Shown: in pieces, positions 11,389-23,299 of the stretch | Layout: each line of letters opens with the position of its first letter | Position numbering within the stretch: position 1 is the first letter of the stretch | Assembly: GCA_013368315.1 (NCBI GenBank) | Contig: JAACJM010000006.1 | Coordinates: 868,001 to 932,000 of the forward strand | Direction of reading: 5' to 3' | From: Tetrapyrgos nigripes | Taxonomy: Eukaryota > Basidiomycota > Agaricomycetes > Agaricales > Campanellaceae | Length of the DNA: 64,000 bases | Position numbers and translations under genes: made by a program | The notes under the pieces: generated by a model | The model's database searches: none | Seen by the model: only the letters and a program-made list of their open reading frames with translations | What the model was told of the DNA's origin: nothing

Positions 11389-13150
11389 CTAAAGATCGCT
11401 ACTGAGCACTGCGCTTGATTTGAACAACCGGCTTGGGCTGGGAGTCCGCACGGCGAATATATCCGTTTGAGCGCCTATTAAACAGCAAAGTACAATGCAA
11501 TCAACACAGGTCGCGCATAAGGAGAGATGTATCAAGAGCGGCGAGCTCCAAACTAGCGAGAACGTTGGAACCGATTCAGAACAATGTCGACTCACCATCC
11601 TCAAACCCCATCTTCTCATTATACGCCGGACTCTTGGGTCTGCCACTCATATCGTTTCCATCGACCTCGACATTGTCCCTTCGAGTTGATGCCAAAAGAT
11701 CATCTGTTTTGCTCCTTGGACACATTGTTCTGGTTGACCTTCGCACCACGTAGCAGGTTGAGCGATAGAGAGAGGTGCTGGGCCTGGTATACCAGTAACT
11801 ACGCATCGGTAGGGGAACATGTACATGTTTGGTTCACCGCAACTATCAGGGAGCACGAGCGAGTAGCTCGATCAGTAGCCTGAGAACACTGACACACATT
11901 AGTCGGAACATACCCATTTGGAACCTAACAGTAATAGATGATGAGACCAGAAAACATTCAATGCTAGTCATGAGCGATACTGCGAATGGACAAGAAAATA
12001 ATGGGAAAGTTAAGACGCTTACCCAGCCCCACTGAAAAAGGATATGGTCAGTATCGTGCTTAGAAATGGCAGGTGAGAAATGTGCTTACAGCGCATATAC
12101 ATCCATCTGGGGGGCATATCGGAAGGTTAGGAACTTGGTAGGTTGTAAGGCGTCTCCAGGGCGTACTGGCGGTGAATAGGCATCAGTAAATATCAGAAAC
12201 GTTCAGGGTAGCACGTACTGGTATGCGACACTGAACACTACGAGATTCTCAGGCGTCACATCCTTGATGTCGGACTAGAGGACAATTAGTGAACGTAAGG
12301 GTCAGAATGGAATTTGAGTACGAGATGAATCATAGCTGTACCTGGTACGAAATAGCAAAGGCTGATCCAGCAGCCATGGTCTTGTTTTCTGTGTGAACTG
12401 TATCAAAATTCGAGTGACTTGATTAGTATACAACGCAAGGAAAAAAGAGATCGAGACGCATATACGCACTGTTCGGGTCTGTGATGCACTGCGGCTGCTC
12501 TCCTGACTCTGTAACACCCAGTTGACCGTCAGCGGCCATGCTGCCGTTCTTCAAAGGTCCTGTATAGGTTCCAGCGAATCTTCCGTCATAGGATAAAGTG
12601 GTAAATGCTCTGTTCACGGCAATCTCGACGGTGAATTCCCCATTCGCGGGTCTGTAAACATGGTCGGAAACGATGCGTTAGATTTCGCGCGTATACATGA
12701 AGAATGAATGAAGGCAAGGACGCGCACAGCTCGAGAAGATCATTGGGAGCCGGTGGAAATTCGTCACACTGGGGATAATTCACGTTTTGGTCAATGACGA
12801 GCGATGAATTCGCGCAGAATGTACTACTCACCTTGTTAACGTGGTGCATCCACCAGTCTTCCTTCTTCAGCTAAGAAATGCGTCGGGAATCAACAGAACC
12901 GCCTTTTACCAAAAACGAGACGCGACGCGTACCTGGTATAATGGATTCACGGGCAAGTTGTTGTTCTGATCGTCCTGGCCAGGCGTGGTACCGTTTAGGC
13001 AGTACATTCCTTGGAGGAGAAAAGGCGGGTCTCAGCGAGGTGGAATACGAGAAAGACGCCTATCATGTTCGTACCTCTATGCCACGCTACAACGTGAGCA
13101 TTGATGAGAGGTAGGAGAATGCAGACTAAAGGATAGTAGTGAGCCTTCAT
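11389..13150 (-). CDS. AA14-like lytic polysaccharide monooxygenase, secreted; one frameshift
   Basis: AA14 enzymes are secreted copper oxidases described as acting on xylan bound to cellulose. Exons in coding order: 13150..13075, 13009..12933, 12870..12832, 12768..12728, 12651..12470, 12388..12342, 12274..12219, 12165..12090, 12031..12023, 11924..11914, 11842..11596 and 11474..11389, about 315 residues. The signal peptide ends ...LPLINA, leaving an N-terminal His (HVVAWHRG) as expected for the copper brace. WWMHHVNKC supplies further histidines, followed by EFPPAP, FTVEIAVNRAFTTLSYDG, MAAGSAFAISYQ, APSSWGW-type CAWGWVPNGCGEPNMY and a NVEVDG...GAQTDIF tail. Exons 9 and 10 are only 9 and 11 nt (WGW and VPNG). 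At 11677-11679 one G is missing from a G-run (GAAGG/GACAAT), shifting the frame between EG and DNVEVDG with no splice sites to explain it: a real lesion or a base-call error. The family is recognised from motif order; the substrate is not provable here. Confidence 0.82.
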
Positions 13151-13711
13151 AGTCGTGCGACTAGGATTGGGCGATTGATTCGGAAAGGACGCTGACTCGG
13201 GCACCAGGCCAGAGAGTAGATGTAAGTGGTGGGATGAGAAGAGGAGGAGGAAAGGCGTCTCTGCATGTTTTGAAGAGCTCTCTGGATATAAGTAGTCGTA
13301 GTCGAAGGAAGGTAGGACGTGGCGGTAAGCAAAAATAGAACACGAATGACGTCAAAACCGCCAAACGATTTTGCATGCACACATCCTTACATGGCTCGGT
13401 CTGCAGCCAGTCTGGGTGCTTTTTCTCTTTTCACGCTCAGGTAGGTAGCAAAAATTACAGTCTGAATGTTTACTGCCCGAGAAGAATCACGCTCAGGCTG
13501 AACTGGCCCAAAATTGACCTACTCCTCATTTGGAGCACTGCGCGATTTTTAGATCATGGAGACTTGTCGTCCCAAACATTGTTTTTGCATGAATAGTGCT
13601 GAATGTTCTTGAAAGATGATGTATTGATGATGGACCAGGTGTTCAGTGTTTTGAGGCATGCCTGCAGATGATATGTAGCTCTAGAGCTAAAGTTTACATT
13701 CTGTCTAATAG
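13151..13711. other. Intergenic, AA14 promoter side
   Basis: About 560 bp lie upstream of the minus-strand AA14-like gene and before the tRNA. No gene is recognised. It presumably carries the AA14 promoter. Confidence 0.45.
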
Positions 13712-13800
13712 TCCCTCTTAGCTCAGTTGGTAGAGCGCGTCACTAGTATTATATAATTACTGCTATGACGAGGTCAGTCGTTCAAGTCGGCTAGAGGGAA
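13712..13800 (+). tRNA. tRNA-Thr (AGT) with 16-nt intron
   Basis: A 7-bp acceptor stem is formed by tccctct and agaggga. The D-arm region reads tagctcagttggtagagc. The anticodon stem is cgtca/tgacg and the T arm is agtcg-ttcaagt-cggct. The anticodon loop reads c-t-AGT-a, followed by 16 extra nt at 13749..13764 placed one base 3' of the anticodon, the canonical site for a nuclear tRNA intron. The discriminator base is A. Anticodon AGT (inosine at the wobble position after editing) decodes Thr codons. Confidence 0.93.
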
Positions 13801-14067
13801 ATTGAATGTTTTTGGATTAGTTTCTATTGACAGAGCGGCTAAGTACATAGGAGAAACCACCAACATCCGCTTGCGCAGGCTCCCTTTTCTAGAGCCCGGG
13901 ATTTTCTCTTGGCTTCGTCATATGCACATATTGTAAGTACTTGTAATAGCTCCGGATAGATTTAGCCCTGAGAACTTTTGATGTCACTCTTGTATTTATT
14001 GTCATCGCTACTTAAATTTGCTTCAGTACCATCACCACCTTGAATCTTCACTCCTTCGGTATATACC

Positions 14068-17000
14068 ATGTCCGGACCGTCCAGAAGTCCTCGACTGCGC
14101 CAAGGTCGAGCACAAGCCAACTTCAGGTACGAAGAACCTACTGGAGGCTTCAAGAAGCGTAGGCTCGGTCGTGCTTGCGATTTCTGCCGTACGGTCAGTC
14201 GGTTTTGATCCCACAACTTGCAATTTATTGACGTCTTGTAATTCGGCACCACAGAAAAGAAGTCGGTGACTGTTCACTTTTTCTCTGAAGTTAGATTCAA
14301 GGTTGACGTATCTCTCTATATCAGTTCGCTGTAAATTGATTACTTTTGACTGCTTTATTATGAAGCTTATGGGAACACCCTACAGGCGACAGCGTGAAGA
14401 CGCCTGGACATGTATGCTCAAACTGCGTGTCATTCAACGTGGAATGCACCCATAGAGGCACGGTGTGTCATATAACTCACATGTTCGACCCTATGACTGT
14501 TCTAACTTCATTCAAAGATGACCAAAGAAGAATACTCTCCAATCTCAATGCAATCCCTAGTGGAAGAGATACTCACCTCCGATACTCGCTACACCGTTCC
14601 CGACGACAAAGACGTTGTCCAGAAGATGATACTCGACTTGGCCAACTACTCTCGCGATCTCGAAAACCGTATCTCCGGTCTCGTGCAGTCTCTCTCTCGT
14701 ATGAACTCTCAGGTTCTCGACGCACTCTCCTCTGAAGATAGTGGGGGTGATGAATATGTCAAATGGCTATCAGACTTTATGAACGGTCTCTCGATCACCG
14801 ATGCCGACAAAAGCCCTGACCTTGAGAAGAAGGGTCGATTCTACGGCAAATCGAGTACTATTCCGTTTTTGAAATCTACATGGAACATGCGAGTAACACA
14901 ACAGGAGGACGAAGAAGATGCCAACCAGTGTTCTGATACGGAGACGATAGTAACACCGGAACATTCAAAGTTATACCCCGCAGTAAGCACCTTCTACTTC
15001 GTCTTTCATGCACAAGGCGATGATCTATACAACTAGATGATGATCAAACCTCCTTTTTCGAAATCGTCTGCACCATACCGCTTCCCGGAATACGACATAA
15101 TCCTCAGTCTTTCCGATACCTACTTCAACTACATCTCTATCACCGTGCCATTTCTACACCGGCCTACCTTTGAGCGTGCTATAGCAGAAGGACTTTATCT
15201 TCGTGACCGCCAATTCGGTGCACTCGTCCTTTCTGTCTGTGCATGCGGGGCTAGGGGAAGCACAGACCCACGAGTCTACAGTAAGGATCCGGAGCAAAAC
15301 GCAAAGGCCGGGTATGAATGGTATGTGCAGCTCGAACCGATTAGGACTGCAAATCATTTGAAACCGATTACTCTCTACGAGCTGCAAACGAACCTCGTGA
15401 GCCATCTTCGTCCTCGACGGCTTCGTTTCGCGTCTCTAGTCAGTAGATCTGATCGCATCCCTCTTGCGCATACAGAACTCTTTACTATTCATTCCCTTGT
15501 GGATGCCTAACTGCGCCATACATTGCAACACGCTCCGACTAGCACAAGATCTAGGGATACACCGAAAACGATGGTACACGCAAGGCCATATGTCAGTAAC
15601 GGAGAAAGAACTATGGAAGCGTGCCTTCTGGGTTCTTGTTGCGTTTGATATCTATCTCAGTGACTACTTCGGTAGACCGGGTATGATAGCCCCTGAGGAG
15701 TAAGCGAGTTGTTTTGTGCTTCAGCCACTCTTTATTCAGCTTACTGACTTGGTGTTTCGATATCGGTGGTTTCATCGGGGATTTTAATAGTTATGATATA
15801 GATCTTCCATTGGAATGCGATGACGAGTATTGGCCAGGAGAGCCTCTGGCTGATCCTGATATGCCGTTTCAACAACCCAAGGATAAGCCGTCGATATTGG
15901 CACACTGGCCTATCAGGTTGAGGCTTATGACGATTTTCAAGTACAATTTACGGACGGTTGTGGGTACAGTTTGTCATCATCGGCTTTCAAAGCTTTGAGA
16001 TGTTGTTTCTAGTACGCAGCACGGCGACCGCAGTTCATCATAGGCTCAGATCCCGACTGGAAACAGAAGGTGGTTGCTCAGATTGATTCATCTATGAATA
16101 ACTGGGTGGAAAGTATACCTGCGCATCGTAAGTTTCGTCTGCCATAATAATCCACTCTTTGAAATCTAAACGCGAAGCGTTCGCATCTTAGTGCGCTGGA
16201 ACTCTCATTCAATCATCGAAGACTACCTTCAACAAACCCAAGGTCCAGAATCTTCCGAGTCTGTAAATCGACGACGAATATTTGCAACCCAGTCAGTGGC
16301 GACCTATTCAATGTACTACTTCTATCAGATTCAGGTACATCGTCCTTTCATCACCAGGCCGCAACGTAGTGCTACTTCCACTATCTTGTCGGACGCCTCT
16401 ATCCACTTGGCTATATGTGTCAGTGCCGCCAGGTCCTGCATACACCTTCTGGACATGTACTCTCAGAAATTCAGAACTCCGCCTATTCCTCATATTTATG
16501 TGAATCATTGTGCTTCCCTTTCTAGTCACACACAGTTGTTTCATGCCATCCCCTTTCTATTTCTAGGTCCGATTGTTTTCTGCTGCTCTGATACTGCTAT
16601 TGAACATAAGTAGCGGAAGATTGACTGGTTTATCCACCAAGAGTGCTAGCACAGATAAAGACTACGTGCGTAAATGTGTACAGACCCTAAGACGTTTTGA
16701 AGGAAGGTGCGTGGGCGTACTATATGAATTCCTGCTCTGCTACTAACATAATATGATTTAGGTGGCAAGTAAACGGCGCATGCAGGTAGGAAAATTCATC
16801 TCTTTTCACCTTTTTCACCAGGATCTCGTTTACTGATGTTGACATGCTCAGCGATATCATCCAAAGCCTTATCGACAGATGTCCAGATCCTACCGGAATT
16901 TCCAGCTCCACCACGAGTCGTGACGTGCTCCCTCTCGCCGGTCCTTCCGACACTGCGCACAGAACATCTGTTTCGACAACGATTTCAACGGAGCCAACTG

Positions 17001-17619
17001 CTATGCTAACACACCCTGTGGCAGCGTCAGTCGAAACGATTTCTACTTTCTCTCCGTCAGACACGCGTACAGGATCTTCAGAGGCTCAGGATATCGCCGC
17101 GCCAATGGCTGTTAATGACGAAGACAATCCGTTACATGCCTTTCAGTTCCAACAACTATTTGATAATAACATCGTCAACAACTCCACCCCACTCAACATG
17201 AACAACGAGACTATGGATCCAGACAGCTCCCCGACTATTTCACCACCGTTTTTTAATGCACCCTCTTACTTGAGGTATCAAGGATTCGACTCGCAGGTTC
17301 AAAATCAAACAATGGACTCCAACTTAACTGCTTTCAGCAACGAAGGCTCGTTATCCTCTCAGGAAGGCTTCGAGGCAGAATTGTTAAGGCAGTTTGCAAT
17401 GACCATCGATTATTCACTTGATACTGCGATGTTTGGGGACAATGGGACTCCTCCAGACCCAAGTTTCCTCTCGATGGGTCACAGTGGTAACAATGCTAGC
17501 CAGAACGATGGGACGGCGTAAGTGGCTGATGATCTGAACTGCGCTAGCGAATTTGCTCACTTGCTTTCTTGTACTTGTGTAGATGGGACGAATGGAATCA
17601 GTACTTCAATTCGCAATAA
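14068..17619 (+). CDS. Fungal transcription factor with Zn2Cys6-like N-terminus and Fungal_trans domain
   Basis: This is a nuclear DNA-binding regulator of the class that includes xylanase-activator relatives. The start at 14068 opens with a basic segment, RLGRACDFCRT, ending at a donor at 14194. A tiny second exon near 14255 and a third exon (~14386) give TPGHVCSNCVSFNVECTHRG. A coiled linker follows, then GRFYGKSS, the usual lead-in to the Fungal_trans domain. That domain shows SDTYFNYISITVPFLHRPTF, LRLAQDLGIHRKRW, WKRAFWVLVAFDIYLSDYFGRP and DIDLPLECDDEYW, in family order across exons joined by GT-AG introns. After a polar tail the last exon restores WDEWNQYFNSQ before the stop at 17617-17619. 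The third zinc-binding Cys, expected soon after CDFC, is not visible in any canonical splice join, so the zinc cluster may be defective or my join wrong. No target genes can be inferred. Confidence 0.82.
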
Positions 17620-18293
17620 AGTGTAGCTACGCAGTCAATACTACATACTTACTGAGCTTTTGCTTTGATATGAATCTACATCATATTCGTTCATGCCTTT
17701 CGCTCCCAGACATACTGCGACGTTTATTTCACATGACACAAGAATTCCTCCTTCAGCTTACGCTCGTTTCCACCTGAAACGAGAAATGAGTGTCCACAAC
17801 GACTACTAATCTAGGCGTTTAGTTCAAACATGTCTTGCAGGCTCTCCATCTCGCTAGGAGATTTTTCAAAGAGCCGACAGGGTATCTCAACGCCACAGTA
17901 GTCTGAGTGTGGGTTTGATTGAGACTGACGAATCGATATCGAAGATAGACTGAGTGGATATGGTTTTGCCCTAGGACGAATCAGAAAAGTCCCGAGCCGT
18001 TCAAAGGAGATAGTATATACAACTGGTATTATTCGCAAATTCAAGACGATAACTCAGAGAATACTCAGATGGCGCAGTAAGTACTAGTATGAGTAAGCGA
18101 CATACGGAACAAGCCAACAAGAGCTGCCGAGATACTAGGAATGGTGATGGTCGTTTGTATACAAGTCGTAATGTGAAGACGTTCGACAAATAATAGATCA
18201 AGTGTGTCAGCAAAACCTTCAATTGCAAGTTCTATCTAATGTGTAAAACAAGCTCCAAGATGATCCTCTCGGAAGACTTCAGACTAGTTCAAC
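17620..18293. other. Intergenic between convergent genes
   Basis: About 670 bp separate the stop codons of the transcription factor and the epoxide hydrolase. The open frames here show no recognisable features. Confidence 0.5.
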
Positions 18294-19985
18294 TTACATA
18301 TACCCAATCTTTCCGGGAACAACTCCAAACGCTTTTCCATCCCTCCCAAACATCGTCCTCAAATCATCTACCAAATCCTCAGATCTCTCGTGAGCAGCAA
18401 AATGACCTCCTTTAGTATGTTCAGCATGAAATACCACATTCCCGAGGAGATAGAGCCAGCTGTGACAGTGTAAGTACATATATGCACATGTGTCAGTGCA
18501 TTCGGATTGAGGAAATCAAGGAAGTCACGATCAGATTCACTGAATAAACACTGAAACGCTTGAGTAGTAAAAAGCCCCTACTCACCTCTTAGGAACAATC
18601 CCAAGCTCTTTAGGAAACCTAGATACACCACAGGGGATTGACACTCTCGTCGTTAGAGCAGTGGATTTCCAGTTTGACTGGGCTATTTCGTAGTAGATTC
18701 TCACTGAAGCTGCGGGGCCGGCTCTTGAGAACCAGTAGATCGATACCCAAGTTAGGACTGCATAAGAAACAATCATTAATGCCTAGTGCCAAAACGTCGC
18801 ATTCGAAAGACTAAACAGAACCTTCATCATCATCCCATGCATACCCATCCGACCAAGAAACGAGTTTCTCATAAATCCAAGCAAGAAGGCCTACAGGCGA
18901 ATCACCCAACGAATATCCCAACGTCTGTGGTTGAGTGGACTGCTCTGCCAAGTAGCCTGCGCCCTTCTTTCTAAACCAAGCTGAGCGTGCTAAGCCGGCT
19001 TTCTCGGATTCGGAATAGGGCGTAATTAGATAGCGAAGGTAGGCCAAGAGGGAATGAGACGAGAGAGCTGGTGGGTCGTTTAGCCTATAAGCGCAGGCCA
19101 GAGCTCAGATGATGGAGAAGGAGAAGTGAATGAAGAGGACTGGCCTAGGATAATTGCTATGCCAGGCCTTGCTGTGTTTGCCGCCATACATGAGAGCGAT
19201 TTCGCGGGTAATCTGTAGAAGGGATAATGAGTAGAGTGTCCTCGTTGCACTGAAAGGTTTTCACGTGAGATCCCCAATCTCCACCCTGGGTGACTATTTT
19301 CGAAGTAACTTTAGTACGGTGCGGTCAGTGCCCTTAACACTAAGCTCACCGTATTCAGGATATCCCAAGGAGATCATAAGCTTATTTCCAATCTACCAAA
19401 AAATTGTGAGGTATGTATACGTATTGTTAACATACAAGGTGGTACCCACTTCAGCGTAATGTTCCATCTTGAAGCCAGGTTTCTTAGGAGCCTCCGAAAA
19501 TCCATAGCCGGGTAAGCTGAAAGCAACAACATGAAAACTTGGAAAATGTCCGTCCGGAGACACGTCTGTCAACAAAGGCAGGATCTTTTGCACTTCAAGA
19601 AAGCTTCCTGGCCCTGTAAATAGTGTAGTCGTAGTCCAGCGCAAAACGACCAGAAGCACTTACAGCCATGGACAAACAACAGCGGAATGGCGTCTACTAG
19701 CTGACTCTTCTGATGCACATAATGGATATTGAGCATCCCATGCCCAGTCACCTCAATGTCCTGGACAAATTGCGGTAAACTTTCGTTGATATCTGCTTCT
19801 TGAACTCTCCAGTCAAACCCATCCTGCCAGCGAGCTGCTAGTCGTTTTACATCTGCCAGCGGTACTCCGTAGTTCCAGTCAGCGCCTTCAAGCTCGTCAG
19901 GAAAGACGGCAAGTTCCAGTTTCTTGCGCAAGAGGAGAAGCTGTTCTTCGGGTACTTGAACTTTGAAAGGACGTTCTGAGGACAT
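18294..19985 (-). CDS. Epoxide hydrolase (alpha/beta-hydrolase fold, EHN N-terminal domain)
   Basis: The enzyme opens epoxides to diols by attack of an aspartate followed by hydrolysis. The start at 19985 gives MSSERPFKVQVPEEQL and an EHN domain (LRKKLELAVFPDELEGADWNYG, about 19 residues per motif, then LAARWQDGFDWR). Exon 1 ends at 19664; joining to the next exon restores the oxyanion-hole motif HGWPGSFLE. Then come FPSFHVVAFSLPGYGFSEAP and, near 19290, QGGDWGS with the nucleophilic Asp. The lid holds GYSLGDSPVGLLAWIYEKL, and the C-terminal exon carries HTKGGHFAAHE with the catalytic His. The final residues end at a stop at 18294. Five or more short introns are needed. The order and spacing match microsomal-type fungal epoxide hydrolases. 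It is divergent from the fasciclin gene, 288 bp away, but a functional link is not implied. The substrate is unknown. Confidence 0.88.
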
Positions 19986-20273
19986 GAGGGTAAGTAATAA
20001 GACTGTATTCGTTCGTGCTATTGCATACTCACTGTCAATTTCGAGTCATTGCGGACCCGGCGGGCCATGGTAATACTCAAAAATAGATTCAGGTTCACAC
20101 ACTGGAACACGCTATATACCTATGTGTTTTGCATACCTCTGGGTAAGGCTACTAGCGAGGTAAAGGTGGAAAACTGTTGACTCGGGAAAAGAGAAAATAT
20201 TGTTTGCGTTCAAGGCCGATGCCAAACAAATATCCATTTGGGCTTTCGCAGCAACACTGACCTCACTGCCAGC
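19986..20273. promoter_or_regulatory. Shared divergent promoter region
   Basis: These 288 bp separate the start codons of the minus-strand epoxide hydrolase and the plus-strand fasciclin gene, so both promoters must lie here or overlap the genes. No specific operator or TATA element could be assigned with confidence. Confidence 0.45.
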
Positions 20274-21060
20274 ATGCGTCTCCACATACTTTCTCTCTTC
20301 CTTCTACCTCTTGTATCAGCCAGCTTTGGCCCTGAAAGCTCTAGCTCTAGGCAAAATCTACTCCCGAACCAGCAGATACCTATGGCTGCTCCCAATGAGC
20401 CAGACTACACACCGAAAGTCAATACACAACCCACTTTGACGGATTTGTTGACTATCGAGTCTTCGGCTTCTATTTTCTACTCTTATGCTCGGGATACCGA
20501 AGCGAGCAGGATGTTTGACGATGTCAGTACCAAGCTGACTCTGCTTGCACCCACCAACAAAGCTGTAATGGCTCTTGCGCGAAAACCGTGCGTCTACCTT
20601 TCTCTGGATTTATGTTTTTCTCTGACACCCTTGCTGCATGTAGACATCAAGGCCCGGAAAGACCTGATGAAGATATTGTCATCTCAGAAGAGCAGTTTGA
20701 CAGGGAGTCGAAGGAGAACATCCGACGATGGGTTTCGGCACATATCATTCCTGTGCGTTTACTGGGCTTCTCTTTTCTGGTCTCGTTATTGACCTTGCCT
20801 CTCCAGCAATCGCTTCCTTTACTTCAGCTCGGCTCACTGGATACTCTGCTTGACGGCAAGTCCATTAGTATTTCCAAGGACAAGCATGCAGGCTCGTCGG
20901 CCCCTGAGTGGCAGAAGGTCCTCGTTGAGGATGGTCTTCGTATCACTGGGATGAAAGAGGTGTATCTTTTTCTTAGTCTTTCGTTTCCTTCCGCTCAATG
21001 TTGATACAGGCTGCTAATGGTGTACTATACATCCTCGACGGCACAATTGACCCCAACTAG
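20274..21060 (+). CDS. Secreted fasciclin (FAS1) domain protein, copy 1, intact
   Basis: FAS1 domains mediate adhesion or matrix contacts. Four exons, 20274..20587, 20644..20752, 20807..20959 and 21010..21060, join in phase to code for 208 residues. The first ATG opens MRLHILSLFLLPLVSA, a good signal peptide. One FAS1 domain follows: TLTDLLTIESSASIFYSYAR at the front, KLTLLAPTNKAVMALARKP as the conserved first box, and a C-terminal strand NGVLYILDGTIDPN. A Lys/Asp-rich loop (ISISKDKHAG) lies between. The same open frame extends upstream without an ATG, so the methionine before the signal peptide is preferred. A 97-98% similar but truncated copy lies at 55846..57040. It is convergent with the methyltransferase at 21181, only ~120 bp between stops. 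Confidence 0.87.
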
Positions 21061-21180
21061 TCAACTATCTCCACGTGTATTTTGTCCTTGTCATTTACGA
21101 GTGTAATCCACATGTACCCTACATTCCGATATATTACCTTGCATTGTTATACCTCTCCTTTAACGTGCCCATTTATGACG

Positions 21181-22729
21181 TCAGATCCCTCCTCTCCAAA
21201 ACCCTCGTCCACCCCGACTCGGTCTCCGACCTCTATCAGTGTGTTTCGCATTTTCCGCTCGGAACAACCCCTCCAGTCCTTTAATCTGCCCTTGCCAAAC
21301 CTTCCGTCCCAGCTCCACCAACTTGTCCAAAAACTCTCCAGACCGCTCCGAGTCTTTCAACTCTTCCGTCGTCACAACAAAATCAAAATCCTCCAAATTC
21401 AAGAACCTTCCCGTTCCATCTTGACCTCCAAACGTCAATTCTTCCCAAATTTCTTTCAACTTCGTCAAGAACTCTTCTTGTCGGTGACCCTCCACCCCTC
21501 TCCCAACCCCGTGCGCAACGAGATAAAAGCTGCCTCGGTTCGCATGCATCGTGAGCGGCTTCACCGTCTCCACTCTCTCACAAAGCAAATCAAAGAGCCT
21601 GATCATCTTAGCGGTCATGTAGCGCTCGAACACAGTTTGCTTGATGACCAGCGTGCCTCCCGAGCGTACATAACTAAGGGCGATGACGAATTGTGATATG
21701 AGGAGTTGGTCGATCTCCCATTCGATGGTGTTTGTGTTTGTCCTGAGGTGATGGCCATCCAGAAGGATTATGTCGAACTTGTTGGAAGAAGCGCAAGCGC
21801 CCAGTTCATTTTCGATGGCAAGATAGGATTGGATTGCGTCCACTGTGGTACCGGCGATGTTGATAAGGTTGCCATTGGCCATGGTTGCCTGGCGAATGGT
21901 TCGGAGGTCATACTTCGTTAAATCAGCAAAATGAAGTGTAAATCTGTTCAATAATTCGATTTCCAGGGCACATTCGTGGCCGCCTTGATCCACTGGTAGA
22001 GAGACCCCGACTCCTGTGGCTTGACTATTCTTTTTGAGGATGTACGCGGAAAATCCTCCGGGACAACATCTGCGGGCAGATCAACGAATCCATTTTGTCA
22101 TTAATATATTATTTAATATGGTTTCAATGCGAACTGAGGTCATCCATCTATGAATCAAGAGTACTCACCCAAGGTCTAAAAACCGAAAAGACCCGGACCC
22201 AGAATCGGGGATACATCTCGCAGCAGAATCTATCTCTCCAAACAATTTTTGCATCTTGTTATACCAAGTCAGGTTGAGCATGGGACCGGCAGTATCAGCG
22301 ACGTGACGTTGTTTGGCGAAGTGATTGTCTAGATTCTTGTCTTCCCAGCCCTAGGAAGTGAGGGTGAAGTTTGATGTTCGTTGTTGATGCATAAACGGCA
22401 AAAAGGAAGACGTAAGTGGTACACACCTTCCGCTTCAACTTGAGGAGATATTCCAACTCATAAGCGCCTCGGGCAATGAGCGGGTCAGATAGCTTCCACA
22501 TTCGGTTGCGCGCACTATTAACAGCTTCGAGTTCACTGAGAGATACCGGTTGGCCTCGTTCATCGCGGTCGAGATTCAATCCATCAATGATCCGGCGAGA
22601 AGGTAGCAGCTCAGAGCCTGAATCGACAGGTAGACTCGAAAGAGGAGGAAGAGGTGTAGCCAATACTGGGGAGATGCTGAATCCGTCGGCACTGATACCC
22701 AGATTAGGTGTATACGAGGCATGGTACAT
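21181..22729 (-). CDS. FtsJ-like SAM-dependent methyltransferase, copy 1
   Basis: FtsJ/RrmJ-fold enzymes transfer methyl groups to RNA riboses; the substrate here is unknown. The start at 22729 gives MYHASYTPNLGIS, matching the start of the second copy. Exon 1 ends at LKRK near 22428. The next exon runs GWEDKNLDNHFAKQRHVAD to FRFLDLG, and the third begins CCPGGFSAYILKKN, so the SAM-binding motif FLDLGCCPGGFS is assembled across an intron. The motif IV region reads FDIILLDGHH, and the later strand GGTLVIKQ supplies a lysine. The C-terminal third (GSFYLVAHGVGRGVEGH to SRGGRGFWRGGI) ends in an RG-rich tail, which suggests RNA contact. The Glu expected near the last catalytic motif is not evident (SFYLV). 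The paralogue is at 57161..58668. Confidence 0.8.
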
Positions 22730-23299
22730 CTTGCTAATAGTGGTGCCAGTGGCGACGACAAAGACGAGACAAAGAGCTTGGTTGGTGGTGGATGAGAAGA
22801 AAGGTGTACGAGTCAGGCCAGACCATTTGTATGCTCAGTGCCAGTGGATTTAAGGTTCTCGACAGATCAGAGACACCCACAAACTAAGACAGCTTGGCGC
22901 TGCACTAAGTTGACACTAAGCGTACATAGAGCGCTTCTTAAACCTAAGTTCTGGCCAGGTGACAGAAAATCAAAGGCTACTGATGTATTGGAAAGACTAT
23001 GCATGCATACACGAGTCCCCCAGAGGAGGAAACTGTGATTCTGGAAGCAGCGAAGTTTCTGAGCGCTTAATATGAGGTGGTACATAGTACACGTTGCTGT
23101 GACACAGGGTTGAGTGCTGTGTAGGGTAGGATGAGATTACGCAAACGCACTTACAGGTACGCTAGTATCTGTCGATTACTTTCCCTTGATATGCGCAGGT
23201 GCGTAATGTTTCAAGAAAGAGACAAAATCCGGCACGGCCTTGACCTCCTTGACTATAAAGTCTCTCCAACTCCTCATACTTCCGGTGCAGGAACCAATA

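Noticed and set aside
20238..20273. Upstream extension of the fasciclin frame
   Set aside because: It has no ATG (begins TTG), and the signal peptide starts at the ATG at 20274.
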